From: RGIG7111 sp036839975
GTDB taxonomy: Bacteria > Bacillota > Clostridia > Peptostreptococcales > Anaerovoracaceae
Direction: 5' to 3'
DNA length: 28,171 nucleotides
Assembly: GCA_036839975.1 (NCBI GenBank)
Contig: DAISVU010000017.1
Location: 1 to 28,171, forward strand
In this document: in pieces, positions 1 to 7,955 of the stretch
Layout of the letters: each line of letters begins with the position of its first letter
Numbering within the stretch: the first letter of the stretch is position 1
Notes under the pieces: generated by a model
Database searches by the model: none
What the model saw: only the letters and a program-made list of their open reading frames with translations
What the model was told of the DNA's origin: nothing
Position numbers and translations under genes: made by a program

Positions 1-70
1 TTTCGTATCTGTGGTAAAATACTTTTATCTGCAAGAGTTTTTACAGCACATCAAGACTTTTTCCTCAAAA

Positions 71-128
71 GTAGTAAATTGGTAGTAAATTCAATCGGTT
101 CTCTTGCAAATATCCTTGTATTTCAAGG
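71..128. repeat. Direct repeats and small inverted repeat, possible end of an integrated element
   Basis: The 10-base word gtagtaaatt occurs at 71-80 and again at 82-91. It is followed by a 5-bp inverted repeat, CCTTG at 114-118 and CAAGG at 124-128. Short tandem repeats beside an imperfect palindrome resemble arm and core sites of tyrosine-recombinase elements. The neighbouring permease gene loses its 5' part just downstream, at about 160, which fits an insertion or excision boundary. No integrase gene is visible because the window begins here, so this reading is an inference. Confidence 0.3.
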
Positions 129-160
129 GGTTTGAGGGTTAATTATTAAAGTTTCTATAG

Positions 161-688
161 GAAAAATTATATGGAACATTGTATGAATATCGATTATCTC
201 CTAAGAATATTGCGGGTTCATTTTTCGCCAGAGTTATAGTTTCTTTAATAGCGGGAACTGTAACTTCAGGAATCAATGCTGTTTTTATATATTTTCTGAC
301 AGGTATAAATTTACTAATGTATATCAAGAACATAGTTTTTATTGTAATCTGTTTAGGATCTACATATGTTTTCTTGGCATGTATAATCGGATTGCTTGCA
401 AAAAGCTTTAATGGATCAGCGGTGTTTTCAATGGTAACGGCTGTGTTATTATGGTTTTTATCAGGAGCAACGGCATCGATTAATTATGCAACCGGTATCC
501 TAAAGACCATTGCTTTATGCATTCCGAATTCATATGGATTAGCACAAATCAGAGATTGTGTTTTCGGAATGGAAATGTCAAATATAAATGGCAATACCGG
601 ATGGAAAATAATTATTGGGTACATGAGCGCTCTAATGTTCATATCATTGTTAATGTATATCAAAAAATTAAATCGACAAATAAGATAG
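161..688 (+). pseudogene. 5'-truncated ABC-2 type transporter permease
   Basis: The frame is open from just after a TAG at 158-160 and encodes about 175 residues. It begins EKLYGTLYEYRLSP, which resembles the cytoplasmic stretch of ABC-2 permeases (usually like EKE.GT...L..SP) that lies in the middle of a full protein. Several hydrophobic segments follow: roughly residues 25-50, 55-80, 88-108 and a last one near the C-terminus, ending in a basic tail KKLNRQIR. The first half of a normal permease of about 250-370 residues, with its first membrane helices, is missing. There is no start codon with a ribosome-binding site; the only nearby starts are a TTG at 179 or internal codons. No partner ATPase is in the window. 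The family call rests on topology and the boundary motif, and the fragment is most likely non-functional. Confidence 0.55.
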
Positions 689-720
689 AATAAAAGCCTC
701 AAATAAGGTATAGCTGTATG

Positions 721-747
721 CCGCAGTCAATAATGTCTGCGGTTTTA
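721..747 (+). terminator. Probable Rho-independent terminator after the permease remnant
   Basis: CCGCAG (721-726) pairs with CTGCGG (737-742) around a 10-base loop and is followed by a short T-rich run. It lies 33 bases after the permease stop codon, as expected for the end of that transcription unit. Confidence 0.5.
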
Positions 748-1005
748 TGTTGCTCAAAAATAATAGGCAACAAGATGAAGTAAAACAGAAATAATGAAAA
801 AGCATTAAAGAAAGAGAATTGATATATAAATTAAACGTGTAATTTACAGTTTGCCGCAATCACTGAATTGGAATAGCGTATTACGGCACAGCGGCCGTTG
901 TTGAAAATTCAAAAAAGCTTTAACATGGACGGAGACTGCTGAATAGTACAACTCTCTTGCCATAGACCGGAGTTTTGTGTAAGGCAGACTGACGGAGAAA
1001 ACATA
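748..1005. other. Intergenic stretch without a recognisable gene
   Basis: No reading frame of convincing length or with a ribosome-binding site is seen on either strand. A short open stretch near 873-924 would encode IAYYGTAAVVENSKKL, but it has no start and could not be assigned. The region ends at the arsR promoter. Confidence 0.4.
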
Positions 1006-1044
1006 TTGACAAGAAACGATATATGCGCTAAACTTTATATATCG
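1006..1044 (+). promoter_or_regulatory. arsR promoter with overlapping operator palindrome
   Basis: A perfect -35 box TTGACA (1006-1011) is separated by 17 bases from a -10 box TAAACT (1029-1034). A perfect 8-bp inverted repeat, CGATATAT at 1017-1024 and ATATATCG at 1037-1044 with a 12-base spacer, straddles the -10 box. This is the normal arrangement for an ArsR/SmtB operator, where the apo-repressor blocks RNA polymerase until metalloid binds. The site lies 25 bases before the arsR start, so autoregulation is likely. Confidence 0.65.
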
Positions 1045-1068
1045 ATAATAATAGATGTGAGATGCATT

Positions 1069-1413
1069 ATGACAAACTACAAAGAAATTATAAAAATATT
1101 CAAGGCCTTTGATGATTCAAACAGGCTAAGAATTCTGGAGCTGCTTCAGGATTCTGAAAAATGCGCATGTGTACTGCTGGAAGATTTAAACATAGGACAG
1201 TCAACATTATCGCATCATATGAAGATCCTCTGTGATGCCGGAGTAGTTGATGGCAGAAAAGAGGGGAAGTGGATGTATTATTCCATTTCAGAAGAAGGCG
1301 CAGATAAAGCGAAGAAAACACTGGCTGAAATTACAAAGATAACAGGAACGGGTGAGAGAAGTAAGCTGTGCTGCGAATGCGATCTTTCAGGAAATCAAAG
1401 ATATCGTCTCTGA
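1069..1413 (+). CDS. arsR: ArsR/SmtB-family metalloid-responsive repressor
   Basis: A winged-helix repressor of 114 residues. The start was set at ATG 1069 (MTNYKEIIKIFKAFDD); the longer frame begins at a TTG that is itself the -35 box. Visible elements are the first helix FKAFDDSNRLRILELL, the metalloid-binding type motif EKCACVLLEDL at about residues 29-39 (Cys-Ala-Cys as in ELCVCDL), the recognition helix QSTLSHHMKILCDAGVV and the wing GRKEGKWMYYSI. The tail carries more cysteines (KLCCEC). In this family, arsenite or antimonite binding to the Cys pair releases DNA. The gene overlaps by 62 bases the frame of the broken methyltransferase downstream, and the last 20 residues may have been created when the two genes were joined by a deletion. 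The family is certain; arsenic as inducer is inferred from the CxC motif and the neighbour. Confidence 0.85.
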   Translation: MTNYKEIIKIFKAFDDSNRLRILELLQDSEKCACVLLEDLNIGQSTLSHHMKILCDAGVVDGRKEGKWMYYSISEEGADKAKKTLAEITKITGTGERSKLCCECDLSGNQRYRL

Positions 1414-2083
1414 ATTGCCCGATGAGATCGTTGAGAGATATTATGGCTGCGGGTCGCCGATACCGGACGACATCAAGGACCTCACCGTCCTTGATCGTGG
1501 TTGTGGTACAGGAAGAGATGTTTACGTGGTGTCAAGGCTTGTCGGGGCAGGCGGCAAGGTCATCGGTATTGACATGAATGATGATCAGTTTGCCGTTGCA
1601 GAAAAATATAAAGATGAGATAGCAAAGAAGTGGGGCTTTTCAAACATTGAATTCAAAAAGGGCTATATAGAGGATCTCGCATCTGCAGCTATTGCGGACG
1701 GTACGATCGGTCTGGTTATTTCCAATTGCGTGATCAATCTTTCTCCGGATAAAGACAGGGTGTTTTCGGAGATATGAGTTCTGAAGGACGGAGGCATGCT
1801 TTATTTCAGCGATATATTTGCAGACAGAAAAGTGCCTGATGAGATCAATACACATCCGCTTCTGCTTGGCGAATGCCTCGGAGGATCGATGTCCTACGAT
1901 GAATTTAGAAAGATCATGACCGGCAGGGGTTGGAAACGATATTATGAAGTAGTCTCATCTACAGAAAGATCAATCAACAATGAAGAGATTGAGAAGATAA
2001 TCGGAGATATAAAATATACATCCGACACAGTCAAAGCTGTAAAGAATCCTACATGCAGCTGTTGCTGCGGATCTTCCGAGTAA
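1352..2083 (+). pseudogene. arsM: Arsenite S-adenosylmethionine methyltransferase, interrupted by in-frame TGA
   Basis: ArsM methylates arsenite with SAM. The frame reads EIKDIVSELPDEIVERYYGCGSPIP, then the SAM motif VLDRGCGTGRDVY, VIGIDMNDDQ, SNCVINLSPDKDRVFSEI, then a TGA at 1775-1777. The same frame continues VLKDGGMLYFSDIFADRKVP, LLGECLGGSMSYDEFRKI and a cysteine-rich tail CSCCCGSSE. Intact relatives read EIYRVLKPGG at the break, so a 3-base loss that turned t-aca-ga into tga would explain it. The first roughly 40 residues usual in the family are also missing: homology starts inside the arsR 3' end. Motif I has Arg where Leu is usual (LDRG). The conserved cysteines in YYGCGSP and SNCVINL remain. 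A separate product from an internal start at about 1796 would lack the SAM site. Function is probably lost, so arsR may now control nothing but itself. Confidence 0.8.
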
Positions 2084-2109
2084 CTGTATTAATCTGTTGA
2101 GGAATAATC

Positions 2110-2319
2110 ATGTCACAGACGTGGAGCAAAATTAAGAAAAAAATTGGAGCGGGATTTGCTTTGCCATACATTATCGGGGATCGGGGCGGGTTCGTTATTA
2201 CTACACACTGTAACGGAAGGCTCATGATCAAGCAGCGATTTTTGATATCACGGTCGATGGTGAACGTACTTTCGCGCAGATCCGGTTAATGAGGCTAATT
2301 GCGATTCGATTATAATGTT
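2110..2319 (+). pseudogene. Frameshifted remnant resembling the SF0329 family of small proteins
   Basis: An ATG at 2110 with a GAGGAA ribosome-binding site opens MSQTWSKIKKKIGAGFA and a later FVITTH, then runs out of frame. A second frame over 2222-2319 gives HDQAAIFDITVDGERTFAQI. The two pieces together match the pattern WSKLKK...GR...TTxY...HD....VDGE that I associate with the uncharacterised SF0329 family of about 120-140 residues. At least one frameshift lies between about 2170 and 2222, and the C-terminal part is short. The family name is from memory and should be treated as tentative; no function is known. Confidence 0.35.
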
Positions 2320-2352
2320 AAGACCTTGTAATTGCAAGGCTAAGGGCTGTAG

Positions 2353-2386
2353 GCGTATCTGATTCAAGTATACGCTTATTTTTATT
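2353..2386 (+). terminator. Probable Rho-independent terminator before the nik operon
   Basis: GCGTAT (2353-2358) pairs with ATACGC (2370-2375), followed by a T-rich run ttatttttatt. It separates the decayed ars region from the transport operon. A second small palindrome, CCTTG 2324-2328 and CAAGG 2335-2339, lies just upstream. Confidence 0.5.
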
Positions 2387-2429
2387 CTTAGCTGAGTGGG
2401 AATAACCCCCGGGAGGGCTTGTATGCCTG

Positions 2430-2459
2430 TTGTAGTTATTGTTAAATAATAAGTAATAT
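2430..2459 (+). promoter_or_regulatory. Candidate nik operon promoter
   Basis: TTGTAG at 2430-2435 and TAATAT at 2454-2459 are 18 bases apart and lie 42 bases before nikA. Between them is an AT-rich imperfect palindrome (TTATT and AATAA halves, 2438-2454) that could be an operator. No recognisable NikR, Fur or riboswitch element was found in 2386-2500, so regulation by metal cannot be claimed. Confidence 0.3.
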
Positions 2460-2500
2460 GCAATGTATGGAAAAAAGGGGAAAAGAAAAAAGGAGCAAAA

Positions 2501-4105
2501 ATGATGGAAGGACTAAAAAGAAGCAAAGCTGTTTTTATCATGGCAATCATTGTTGTTATGTGTATGATACTTTTGTCGGGATGCGGCAGTAACACTTCAA
2601 CTGATTCAGATACACTGGTGGTTGCATGCAGTGAAGAAACCGGTGATTTAAACCCGCACACTTATGACTCGCCGATGTGGATTCAGTCTTTGGTTTACGA
2701 AGGAATAACACGGTTTGAAAATGGAAAAGTCGTTTCGGGAATCGCAAAATCCTGGAATGTTTCTAAGGATGGCAAGACTTATACATTCCATTTGGATAAA
2801 GAAAACAAGTTTAGCGACGGTACACCTGTAAATGCAAAGATCGTGAAAAAGAACTTTGACGCAGTGCTTGCTTGTAAGGAAAATCATGATTGGATGGAAA
2901 CATACCGTGTGTTGAAATCCGTTGATGCGATAGATAAGTACACAGTCAGATTCAACCTAAGAGCGCCGTTTTCCGGTCTGCTGCAGGAGCTTTCACTGTC
3001 AAGACCTGACAGAGTCGGAGCTGAAGCGATGTTTCCGAAGAACGGGGATACCAGCAAATCTATAGATAAACCTATCGGCAGTGGTCCGTGGAAGCTGGCT
3101 GAGCATAAAGAAGATGAATATGCTGTATTCGAACGAAATGAAAATTATCATGGAACAAAGCCTGACTTCAAAAAGCTGAAGGTTATGATTATCCCTGATA
3201 TCAACACTGCAGCTAATGCTCTCAAAAGTGGTGAAATCGATATGATTTATGATTTAGACGGCCAGATGACGGGGGATGTTTACAATGAATTGAAGGACAG
3301 CGGATATAAGGCGAATATATCTGATCCGGTTGCAACCAATATGGTGCTGGTCAATACGAACAGTGGTGTCACAAAAGAAAAGGCTGTTCGCAAGGCATTG
3401 GAATATGCAGTGGATAAGAAGAGCATCGCCAAGGGGATTTACAATGACTTACAGCCTGCAGCGGATTATCTTATGAATCCAAAGACAACTTACTGTAATG
3501 ATCCTAAACTAAAAGTATATAAGAAGGATCTGAAAAAGGCAAAAAAGCTTTTGGACGGCGCGGGTTGGAAATACAGCAAAGATGATAAGATCCGTACAAA
3601 GAACGGCAAAAAACTGTCGATCAGGTTTTTCTATGAAGGCGAAAATGAATCCATAAAAAATATTGCTCAGGTTCTTCAGTCCCAGTATGAGGAAGTAGGA
3701 ATCGAAGTCAAACTGGTTGCACAGGACAGTAACAACTATTATAAGTCTCAGAAAAAAGGAGAGTTTGAGTTGCTTCAGGCAGCAACATGGGGGGATCCAT
3801 TTGACCCGCATTCGTACATGTCGTCCTTCCGTGTTCCGGGACATGGAGATTGTGCGGCACAGAAGGGCTTAAAAGAAAAACCTAAGATTGACCGGGCTGT
3901 GGCTAATGCTATGAATGCTATGGATAAGAGAGTGATTGAAAAGAACTATCATTATATTCTTGAAACATTGACTGATGAGGCTGTTTATATTCCTTTGACG
4001 TATACAACTACACCATATGTTTACAATAGTGACAAGCTTTCAAATGTTACATTCAATACAAGAGTGGATGTACCGTATGAAAAATTTAAGTGTGTAAAAA
4101 AATAA
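2501..4105 (+). CDS. nikA: NikA-like nickel/peptide ABC transporter substrate-binding lipoprotein
   Basis: A 534-residue extracellular binding protein of the SBP_bac_5 family. The N-terminus has basic residues, a hydrophobic stretch and the lipobox LSGC with the anchored cysteine at residue 28. It matches E. coli NikA, as I know that sequence, along its whole length: LNPHTYDSPMWIQSLVYEG near the mature N-terminus, AKSWNVSKDGKTYTFHL, IGSGPWKL, FERNENYHGTKPDFKKL, VRKALEYAVDKKS, TWGDPFDPHSYMSSFRVPGHGD (E. coli TWGAPYDPHAFLSSMRVPSHAD), EKPKID and DEAVYIPLTY. This favours nickel or a nickel-ligand complex over oligopeptides. The metal-site histidine region VPGHGD keeps its His. ATG 2501 follows AGGAG by 5 bases. 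It leads the transport operon and is followed by a strong hairpin that would make it the most abundant product. Substrate: inferred, nickel or a related metal chelate. Confidence 0.8.
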   Translation: MMEGLKRSKAVFIMAIIVVMCMILLSGCGSNTSTDSDTLVVACSEETGDLNPHTYDSPMWIQSLVYEGITRFENGKVVSGIAKSWNVSKDGKTYTFHLDKENKFSDGTPVNAKIVKKNFDAVLACKENHDWMETYRVLKSVDAIDKYTVRFNLRAPFSGLLQELSLSRPDRVGAEAMFPKNGDTSKSIDKPIGSGPWKLAEHKEDEYAVFERNENYHGTKPDFKKLKVMIIPDINTAANALKSGEIDMIYDLDGQMTGDVYNELKDSGYKANISDPVATNMVLVNTNSGVTKEKAVRKALEYAVDKKSIAKGIYNDLQPAADYLMNPKTTYCNDPKLKVYKKDLKKAKKLLDGAGWKYSKDDKIRTKNGKKLSIRFFYEGENESIKNIAQVLQSQYEEVGIEVKLVAQDSNNYYKSQKKGEFELLQAATWGDPFDPHSYMSSFRVPGHGDCAAQKGLKEKPKIDRAVANAMNAMDKRVIEKNYHYILETLTDEAVYIPLTYTTTPYVYNSDKLSNVTFNTRVDVPYEKFKCVKK

Positions 4106-4131
4106 TATCGATACAAGGGATAAGGGAAGAG

Positions 4132-4188
4132 CCTGCTACCAGGGGAACCGTTGATGATATAGAGTTCTTTTAGTAGCAGGTTTTTTAT
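4132..4188 (+). terminator. Long intra-operon attenuator hairpin between nikA and nikB
   Basis: CCTGCTAC (4132-4139) pairs with GTAGCAGG (4173-4180), and an inner helix of about 8 pairs (AGGGGAAC with GTTCTTTT, including G-U pairs) extends it. Six T residues follow directly (4181-4186). It would act as a partial terminator that lets the binding protein be made in excess over the membrane and ATPase subunits, a common arrangement in binding-protein-dependent importers. Confidence 0.75.
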
Positions 4189-4222
4189 AGGCTTTATTAA
4201 TGAAAGGCAGCAGGTGATATAT

Positions 4223-5155
4223 ATGTTGAAGTATGCTGGTAAACGTATTCTTATGCTTATTCCTATTTTAATAATCGTTTCTATACTTGCATTTGGGCTG
4301 GTAAGGCTAATGCCGGGAAATGCGGAAATGGCGTATTTGCAGGCATCGGGGATTCCGCCTTCGGATAAGGCGATTAAGAATATCTCTAAAGAGCTTGGAT
4401 TGAATAAACCGCTTATTGTGCAGTACGGTGATTGGATAGGCAAAGCGATCAAGCTGGATTTTGGGAAATCATATATTACGAAAAAAATCGTTAAAGAGGA
4501 GATTCTGGGCGCATTTAAGAATACAGTCTCATTGGCAGGAATATCTACTTTTATAATAATTATTATAAGTGTACCTATGGGGGTTTTATCTGCTGTGAGG
4601 GCTAATAAAGAACTCGATCATGTCAATCGTATACTTGCTTTTGCGGGAAGCTCTATGCCGTCTTTTTGGCTGGGACCTTTGCTGGTTCAGGTTTTTTGCC
4701 TTGCGCTGGGCTGGCTCCCGGTGCAAGGAATAGGAGGATGGCAGCATATGGTATTGCCGGCATTCACGCTAGCAGTGCTGTATATCGCAACATATTCCAG
4801 GACATTGAGGAACAGTCTGCTTGAAAATATGAATCGACGTTTCGTGACCTATGGACGAGCTCGGGGGCTGGCAGAGCAACGCATTGTATTGCATCATGTT
4901 CTGCGTAATTCGCTGATTCCGGCGGTAACATCTTTTGGTGTGAATTTCGGTCATATGTTGGCGGGAACGACTATCGTTGAAGTGATTTTTTCCTGGCCGG
5001 GTCTTGGCAGGCTGGTAATTGAGGCAATCCAGGAAAGAGACTATCCGATGATACAAGCTTATGTTGTTTTGATGGCAGTTGTCTTTATTATTGTTAATTT
5101 GATTACTGATTTGGTAACGGTAGCTTTGGATCCGAGAATGAGGGAGACTTTGTAA
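4223..5155 (+). CDS. nikB: NikB-like ABC importer permease subunit 1
   Basis: A 310-residue inner-membrane subunit of the Dpp/Opp/Nik permease family. It opens with a membrane helix (RILMLIPILIIVSILAFGLV) followed by the family motif RLMPGN, then five more hydrophobic segments. The ATPase-contacting EAA loop is seen as YGRARGLAEQRIVLHHVLRNSLIPAVTSFG at about residues 209-238, and the end is the typical DLVTVALDPRMR. ATG 4223 is preferred because AGGTGAT lies 8 bases upstream; a GTG at 4214 behind AAAGG would add three residues. The next gene starts at the base after this stop, so the two are translated together. It forms the pore with NikC. Nickel as substrate depends on NikA. Confidence 0.85.
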   Translation: MLKYAGKRILMLIPILIIVSILAFGLVRLMPGNAEMAYLQASGIPPSDKAIKNISKELGLNKPLIVQYGDWIGKAIKLDFGKSYITKKIVKEEILGAFKNTVSLAGISTFIIIIISVPMGVLSAVRANKELDHVNRILAFAGSSMPSFWLGPLLVQVFCLALGWLPVQGIGGWQHMVLPAFTLAVLYIATYSRTLRNSLLENMNRRFVTYGRARGLAEQRIVLHHVLRNSLIPAVTSFGVNFGHMLAGTTIVEVIFSWPGLGRLVIEAIQERDYPMIQAYVVLMAVVFIIVNLITDLVTVALDPRMRETL

Positions 5156-5980
5156 ATGAAATTTAAACGACTAATGAGAAAGTTATTTCAAAACAAAATG
5201 ACTTACGTCTGTTGTGCGATTCTTATGCTGATTGTTCTGGCGGGAATCCTGCCACCGTTACTGGCACCGCACGATCCTCTGCAGCAATATCTTGAACAAA
5301 GGCTGGCGGGACCTTCTATGGACTACCCGCTGGGGACCGATCAGTTTGGGAGATGTATCTTGTCCAGAATATTATTTGCAGCACGAGCTACATTGGGATT
5401 TGCGATTTTATGTACTTTAATTGCGGCTTGTATCGGGATTTTTCTTGGGACGATAGCAGGGTTTAAAGGCGGGATCCCGGACAGTATTATCATGCGTATG
5501 TGTGATGTGCTATATGCATTTCCCGGGTTGGTAATTGTCATGGCGATCGTTGGATTTATCGGAGTCGGTATTGTCAACGTTGTCATCGCCATGCTGGTTT
5601 TGCAGTGGCTGTGGTATGCGCGAGTATCCAGAAATCTGGTAATGAGTGAAAAAAACAGGAGCTATATTTCTGCAGCTAAAATGGCCGGATGTTCTGACAC
5701 GAGAATTATTTTTAAGCATATACTGCCTAATATCATTCCAAATATGCTGGCTATTTTCACGGTGGATTTTGGGCATACGATCATAGCCATTTCCGGATAT
5801 TCTTTCTTGGGACTGGGGGTCCAACCTCCTCAGCCGGAGTGGGGCGCCATGATTAATGAGGGAAGGAATTTTCTTAACCGGGATCCGCTCCTCATGCTGT
5901 GGCCCGGAATAATGATATTGGTTGTTGTAGTCTCCGCTAATATCCTGGGCGATAAAATGCGTGATGCTATGGATAATTAA
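5156..5980 (+). CDS. nikC: NikC-like ABC importer permease subunit 2
   Basis: A 274-residue partner permease of the same importer. It has the N-terminal OppC-type helix (YVCCAILMLIVLAGILPPLLAPHDP), the family signature PLGTDQFGRCILSRILFAARATLGFA, five more membrane segments and the EAA loop YISAAKMAGCSDTRIIFKHILPNIIPN. The C-terminal FLGLGVQPPQPEWGAMINEGR and the last helix before DKMRDAMDN are standard for NikC/DppC. ATG 5156 follows the nikB stop without a gap; its ribosome-binding site AGGGAG lies inside the nikB end. Length is normal for the family. Confidence 0.85.
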   Translation: MKFKRLMRKLFQNKMTYVCCAILMLIVLAGILPPLLAPHDPLQQYLEQRLAGPSMDYPLGTDQFGRCILSRILFAARATLGFAILCTLIAACIGIFLGTIAGFKGGIPDSIIMRMCDVLYAFPGLVIVMAIVGFIGVGIVNVVIAMLVLQWLWYARVSRNLVMSEKNRSYISAAKMAGCSDTRIIFKHILPNIIPNMLAIFTVDFGHTIIAISGYSFLGLGVQPPQPEWGAMINEGRNFLNRDPLLMLWPGIMILVVVVSANILGDKMRDAMDN

Positions 5981-6001
5981 AGCAGACAGGAGGAAATCAT
6001 T

Positions 6002-6961
6002 TTGGAAAATCTGATTGAGGTTAATGACCTTCAAATTTCTCTGAAAACAAAGAGTTCGTCAATCCTCGTTGTCGAAAATGTCTCTTTTTCTGTTAAAGAA
6101 GGAGGGGCTCTTGGAATCATCGGGGAAAGCGGAAGCGGTAAATCCCTTACCTGCCAGGGGATACAGGGTCTGCTGAGTTCCAAGAATTGGGATATAAAAG
6201 GTACGATTATGATAGACGGGGAAAAATTTGATTTGTCTGACGGTCGGAATATGCGTGATATGCGCGGCGATACTATGGCGATGATAATGCAAAACCCGGT
6301 TACTGCTTTTGATTCAGTGATAAAGATCGGAGAGCATTTTAAAGAGACAATCAACAACAGAAAGGGTAATAAAGAAAGTGACCGTGAGATCCGGAAAGAT
6401 GTGGCAGCACTGTTGGAACGAATGAGAATACGTGATCCGGAGGCGGTTTTGGATTCCTATTCTTTTCAGTTATCAGGTGGAATGCTGCAGCGAATCATGA
6501 TTGCTCTTGCTCTTGTTGTGAAACCGAAGCTCCTTATAGCTGATGAACCTACAACTGCACTGGATCGTACCGTTGAGCATGAAATAATTGCTCTGCTGAA
6601 AGAATTGAAGAACGAATATAATATGTCGCTTCTGATAGTTTCCCATGATTTGAGCGTGATCGAGGACTTAGTGACGGACCTGGCGGTGATGTATGCAGGC
6701 AGATTTGTTGAAACAGGCAAAATGGATATGATTCTCAGCACACCGGAGCATCCTTATACAGAAGGTTTGTTTAAGTCCAGACCGGCTTTTCTCAAGGAAA
6801 GATTGCCGGAAATGAAGGGGCAGCCGCCCACATTGGAGGAACGTATGAATGGATGCGCATTCTTCCCGCGGTGTCCCCTTGCACAGGAATATTGCAGCAG
6901 TGAATGTCCTTCGCTGGTTCTCAGAGATGACGGACGCAAGCTGCGGTGTTTTAGAAAATAG
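6002..6961 (+). CDS. nikD: NikD-like ABC importer ATPase 1
   Basis: A 319-residue cytoplasmic ATPase energising the NikBC pore. All motifs are intact: Walker A GESGSGKS near residues 40-47, Q-loop MIMQNP, signature LSGGMLQR, Walker B LLIADEPTTALD and H-loop IVSHD. The C-terminal extension has the cysteine cluster NGCAFFPRCPLAQEYCSSECPS, usual for oligopeptide/dipeptide/nickel ATPases. The start is TTG 6002 (MENLIEV), fixed by AGGAGG at 5989-5994; no ATG fits. It is 21 bases after nikC. Confidence 0.85.
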   Translation: MENLIEVNDLQISLKTKSSSILVVENVSFSVKEGGALGIIGESGSGKSLTCQGIQGLLSSKNWDIKGTIMIDGEKFDLSDGRNMRDMRGDTMAMIMQNPVTAFDSVIKIGEHFKETINNRKGNKESDREIRKDVAALLERMRIRDPEAVLDSYSFQLSGGMLQRIMIALALVVKPKLLIADEPTTALDRTVEHEIIALLKELKNEYNMSLLIVSHDLSVIEDLVTDLAVMYAGRFVETGKMDMILSTPEHPYTEGLFKSRPAFLKERLPEMKGQPPTLEERMNGCAFFPRCPLAQEYCSSECPSLVLRDDGRKLRCFRK

Positions 6962-6974
6962 AAGGTGGAAAATT

Positions 6975-7946
6975 ATGGCTTTAATAGAAATAAAAAATCT
7001 TACAAAAAAATTCAAAGTGAAGCAGCGGGGGAAGCCGTATATGCTGATGGCAGTCAATGATGTATCGTTGAAGATTGAAGAAGGCAAATGCATTGGTTTA
7101 GTCGGAGAAAGCGGCTGTGGAAAAACAACGTTGGGAAAATTGATAAGCCGTTTGGAAAAACCGTCAGGAGGAGATGTCCTTCTTGAAGGAAAGTCTATAT
7201 ACGGCAAGCGAAGCGATGGTGAAAGGAAAAAATTTGCGAAAGATATACAGATGGTATTTCAGGATAGCTTTGATGCAGTGGATCCACGATATACAGCGAA
7301 TGATATTATCAGAGAACCGTTGGATAATCTTACAAATATGACGGAGTCGGAAAAAGATGAAAGAATCGAAGATCTTATGGAACTGGTCGGGGTGGCGATT
7401 CGGGAGAAGTATAAATTTGCGATGGAGTTCAGTGGAGGACAGCTCCAGAGGATATGTATCGCAAGAGCATTGGCCTCTAATCCCAGGGTAATGATTATGG
7501 ATGAACCTCTCAGCAGTCTGGATGTATCGGTACAAGCACAAATACTTAATCTGTTTGGCGATATAAAACGGAAGATAAATATGACAAGTTTGTTCATTTC
7601 TCACGATCTGGAAGCAGTTTATTATCTGGCTGATTCGCTAGCCGTGATGTATGGGGGACGTATCATGGAGATAATTGACGATATCAATATGCTGAAGCAG
7701 ATGAAACATCCCTATACGAGACTGCTGTTCCATTCTATTTTTAAGGATAAAGATAATCGTGAAGCAGAAAAAACTGCGGAGGAAGCGGAAATAATATGGA
7801 TTGATCAGATGATACAGAAAGCAGGTTATACAGGATGTCCTTTCCGCAATAGATGTGCTTGGCGTACAGAAAGTTGTAATGAAGAGATACCACTGAGAGA
7901 AATAGGGAAGGGACATTTTGCGGCTTGCCATCGGCTGGGAGGATAG
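6975..7946 (+). CDS. nikE: NikE-like ABC importer ATPase 2
   Basis: The 323-residue second ATPase of the importer. Walker A GESGCGKTT, Q-loop MVFQDS, signature FSGGQLQR, Walker B VMIMDEPLSSLD and H-loop FISHD are all present. The C-terminal cysteine-rich tail (GCPFRNRCAWRTESC) is of the OppF/NikE type. The start is ATG 6975 behind GAAGGTGG (6961-6968), 13 bases after nikD; a longer upstream frame is only overlap with nikD. NikD and NikE form the ATPase heterodimer. The next gene begins 9 bases after the stop, so the operon runs into the exporter-fold pair. Confidence 0.85.
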   Translation: MALIEIKNLTKKFKVKQRGKPYMLMAVNDVSLKIEEGKCIGLVGESGCGKTTLGKLISRLEKPSGGDVLLEGKSIYGKRSDGERKKFAKDIQMVFQDSFDAVDPRYTANDIIREPLDNLTNMTESEKDERIEDLMELVGVAIREKYKFAMEFSGGQLQRICIARALASNPRVMIMDEPLSSLDVSVQAQILNLFGDIKRKINMTSLFISHDLEAVYYLADSLAVMYGGRIMEIIDDINMLKQMKHPYTRLLFHSIFKDKDNREAEKTAEEAEIIWIDQMIQKAGYTGCPFRNRCAWRTESCNEEIPLREIGKGHFAACHRLGG

Positions 7947-7955
7947 TTTGAAGAC

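Noticed and set aside
1775..1777. In-frame TGA in arsM as a selenocysteine codon
   Set aside because: The position aligns with the Tyr/Arg of EIYRVLK, not with a catalytic cysteine, and no convincing SECIS hairpin follows; loss of three bases explains the stop more simply.
2386..2500. Metal-sensing riboswitch or NikR box before nikA
   Set aside because: No conserved NiCo-riboswitch elements and no GTATGA-N16-TCATAC pattern could be found; only an AT-rich imperfect palindrome is present.
6849..6974. Longer start for nikE overlapping nikD
   Set aside because: The 42 extra residues only reflect an overlapping frame in nikD; ATG 6975 has a strong GAAGGTGG site and starts at the family's normal N-terminus.
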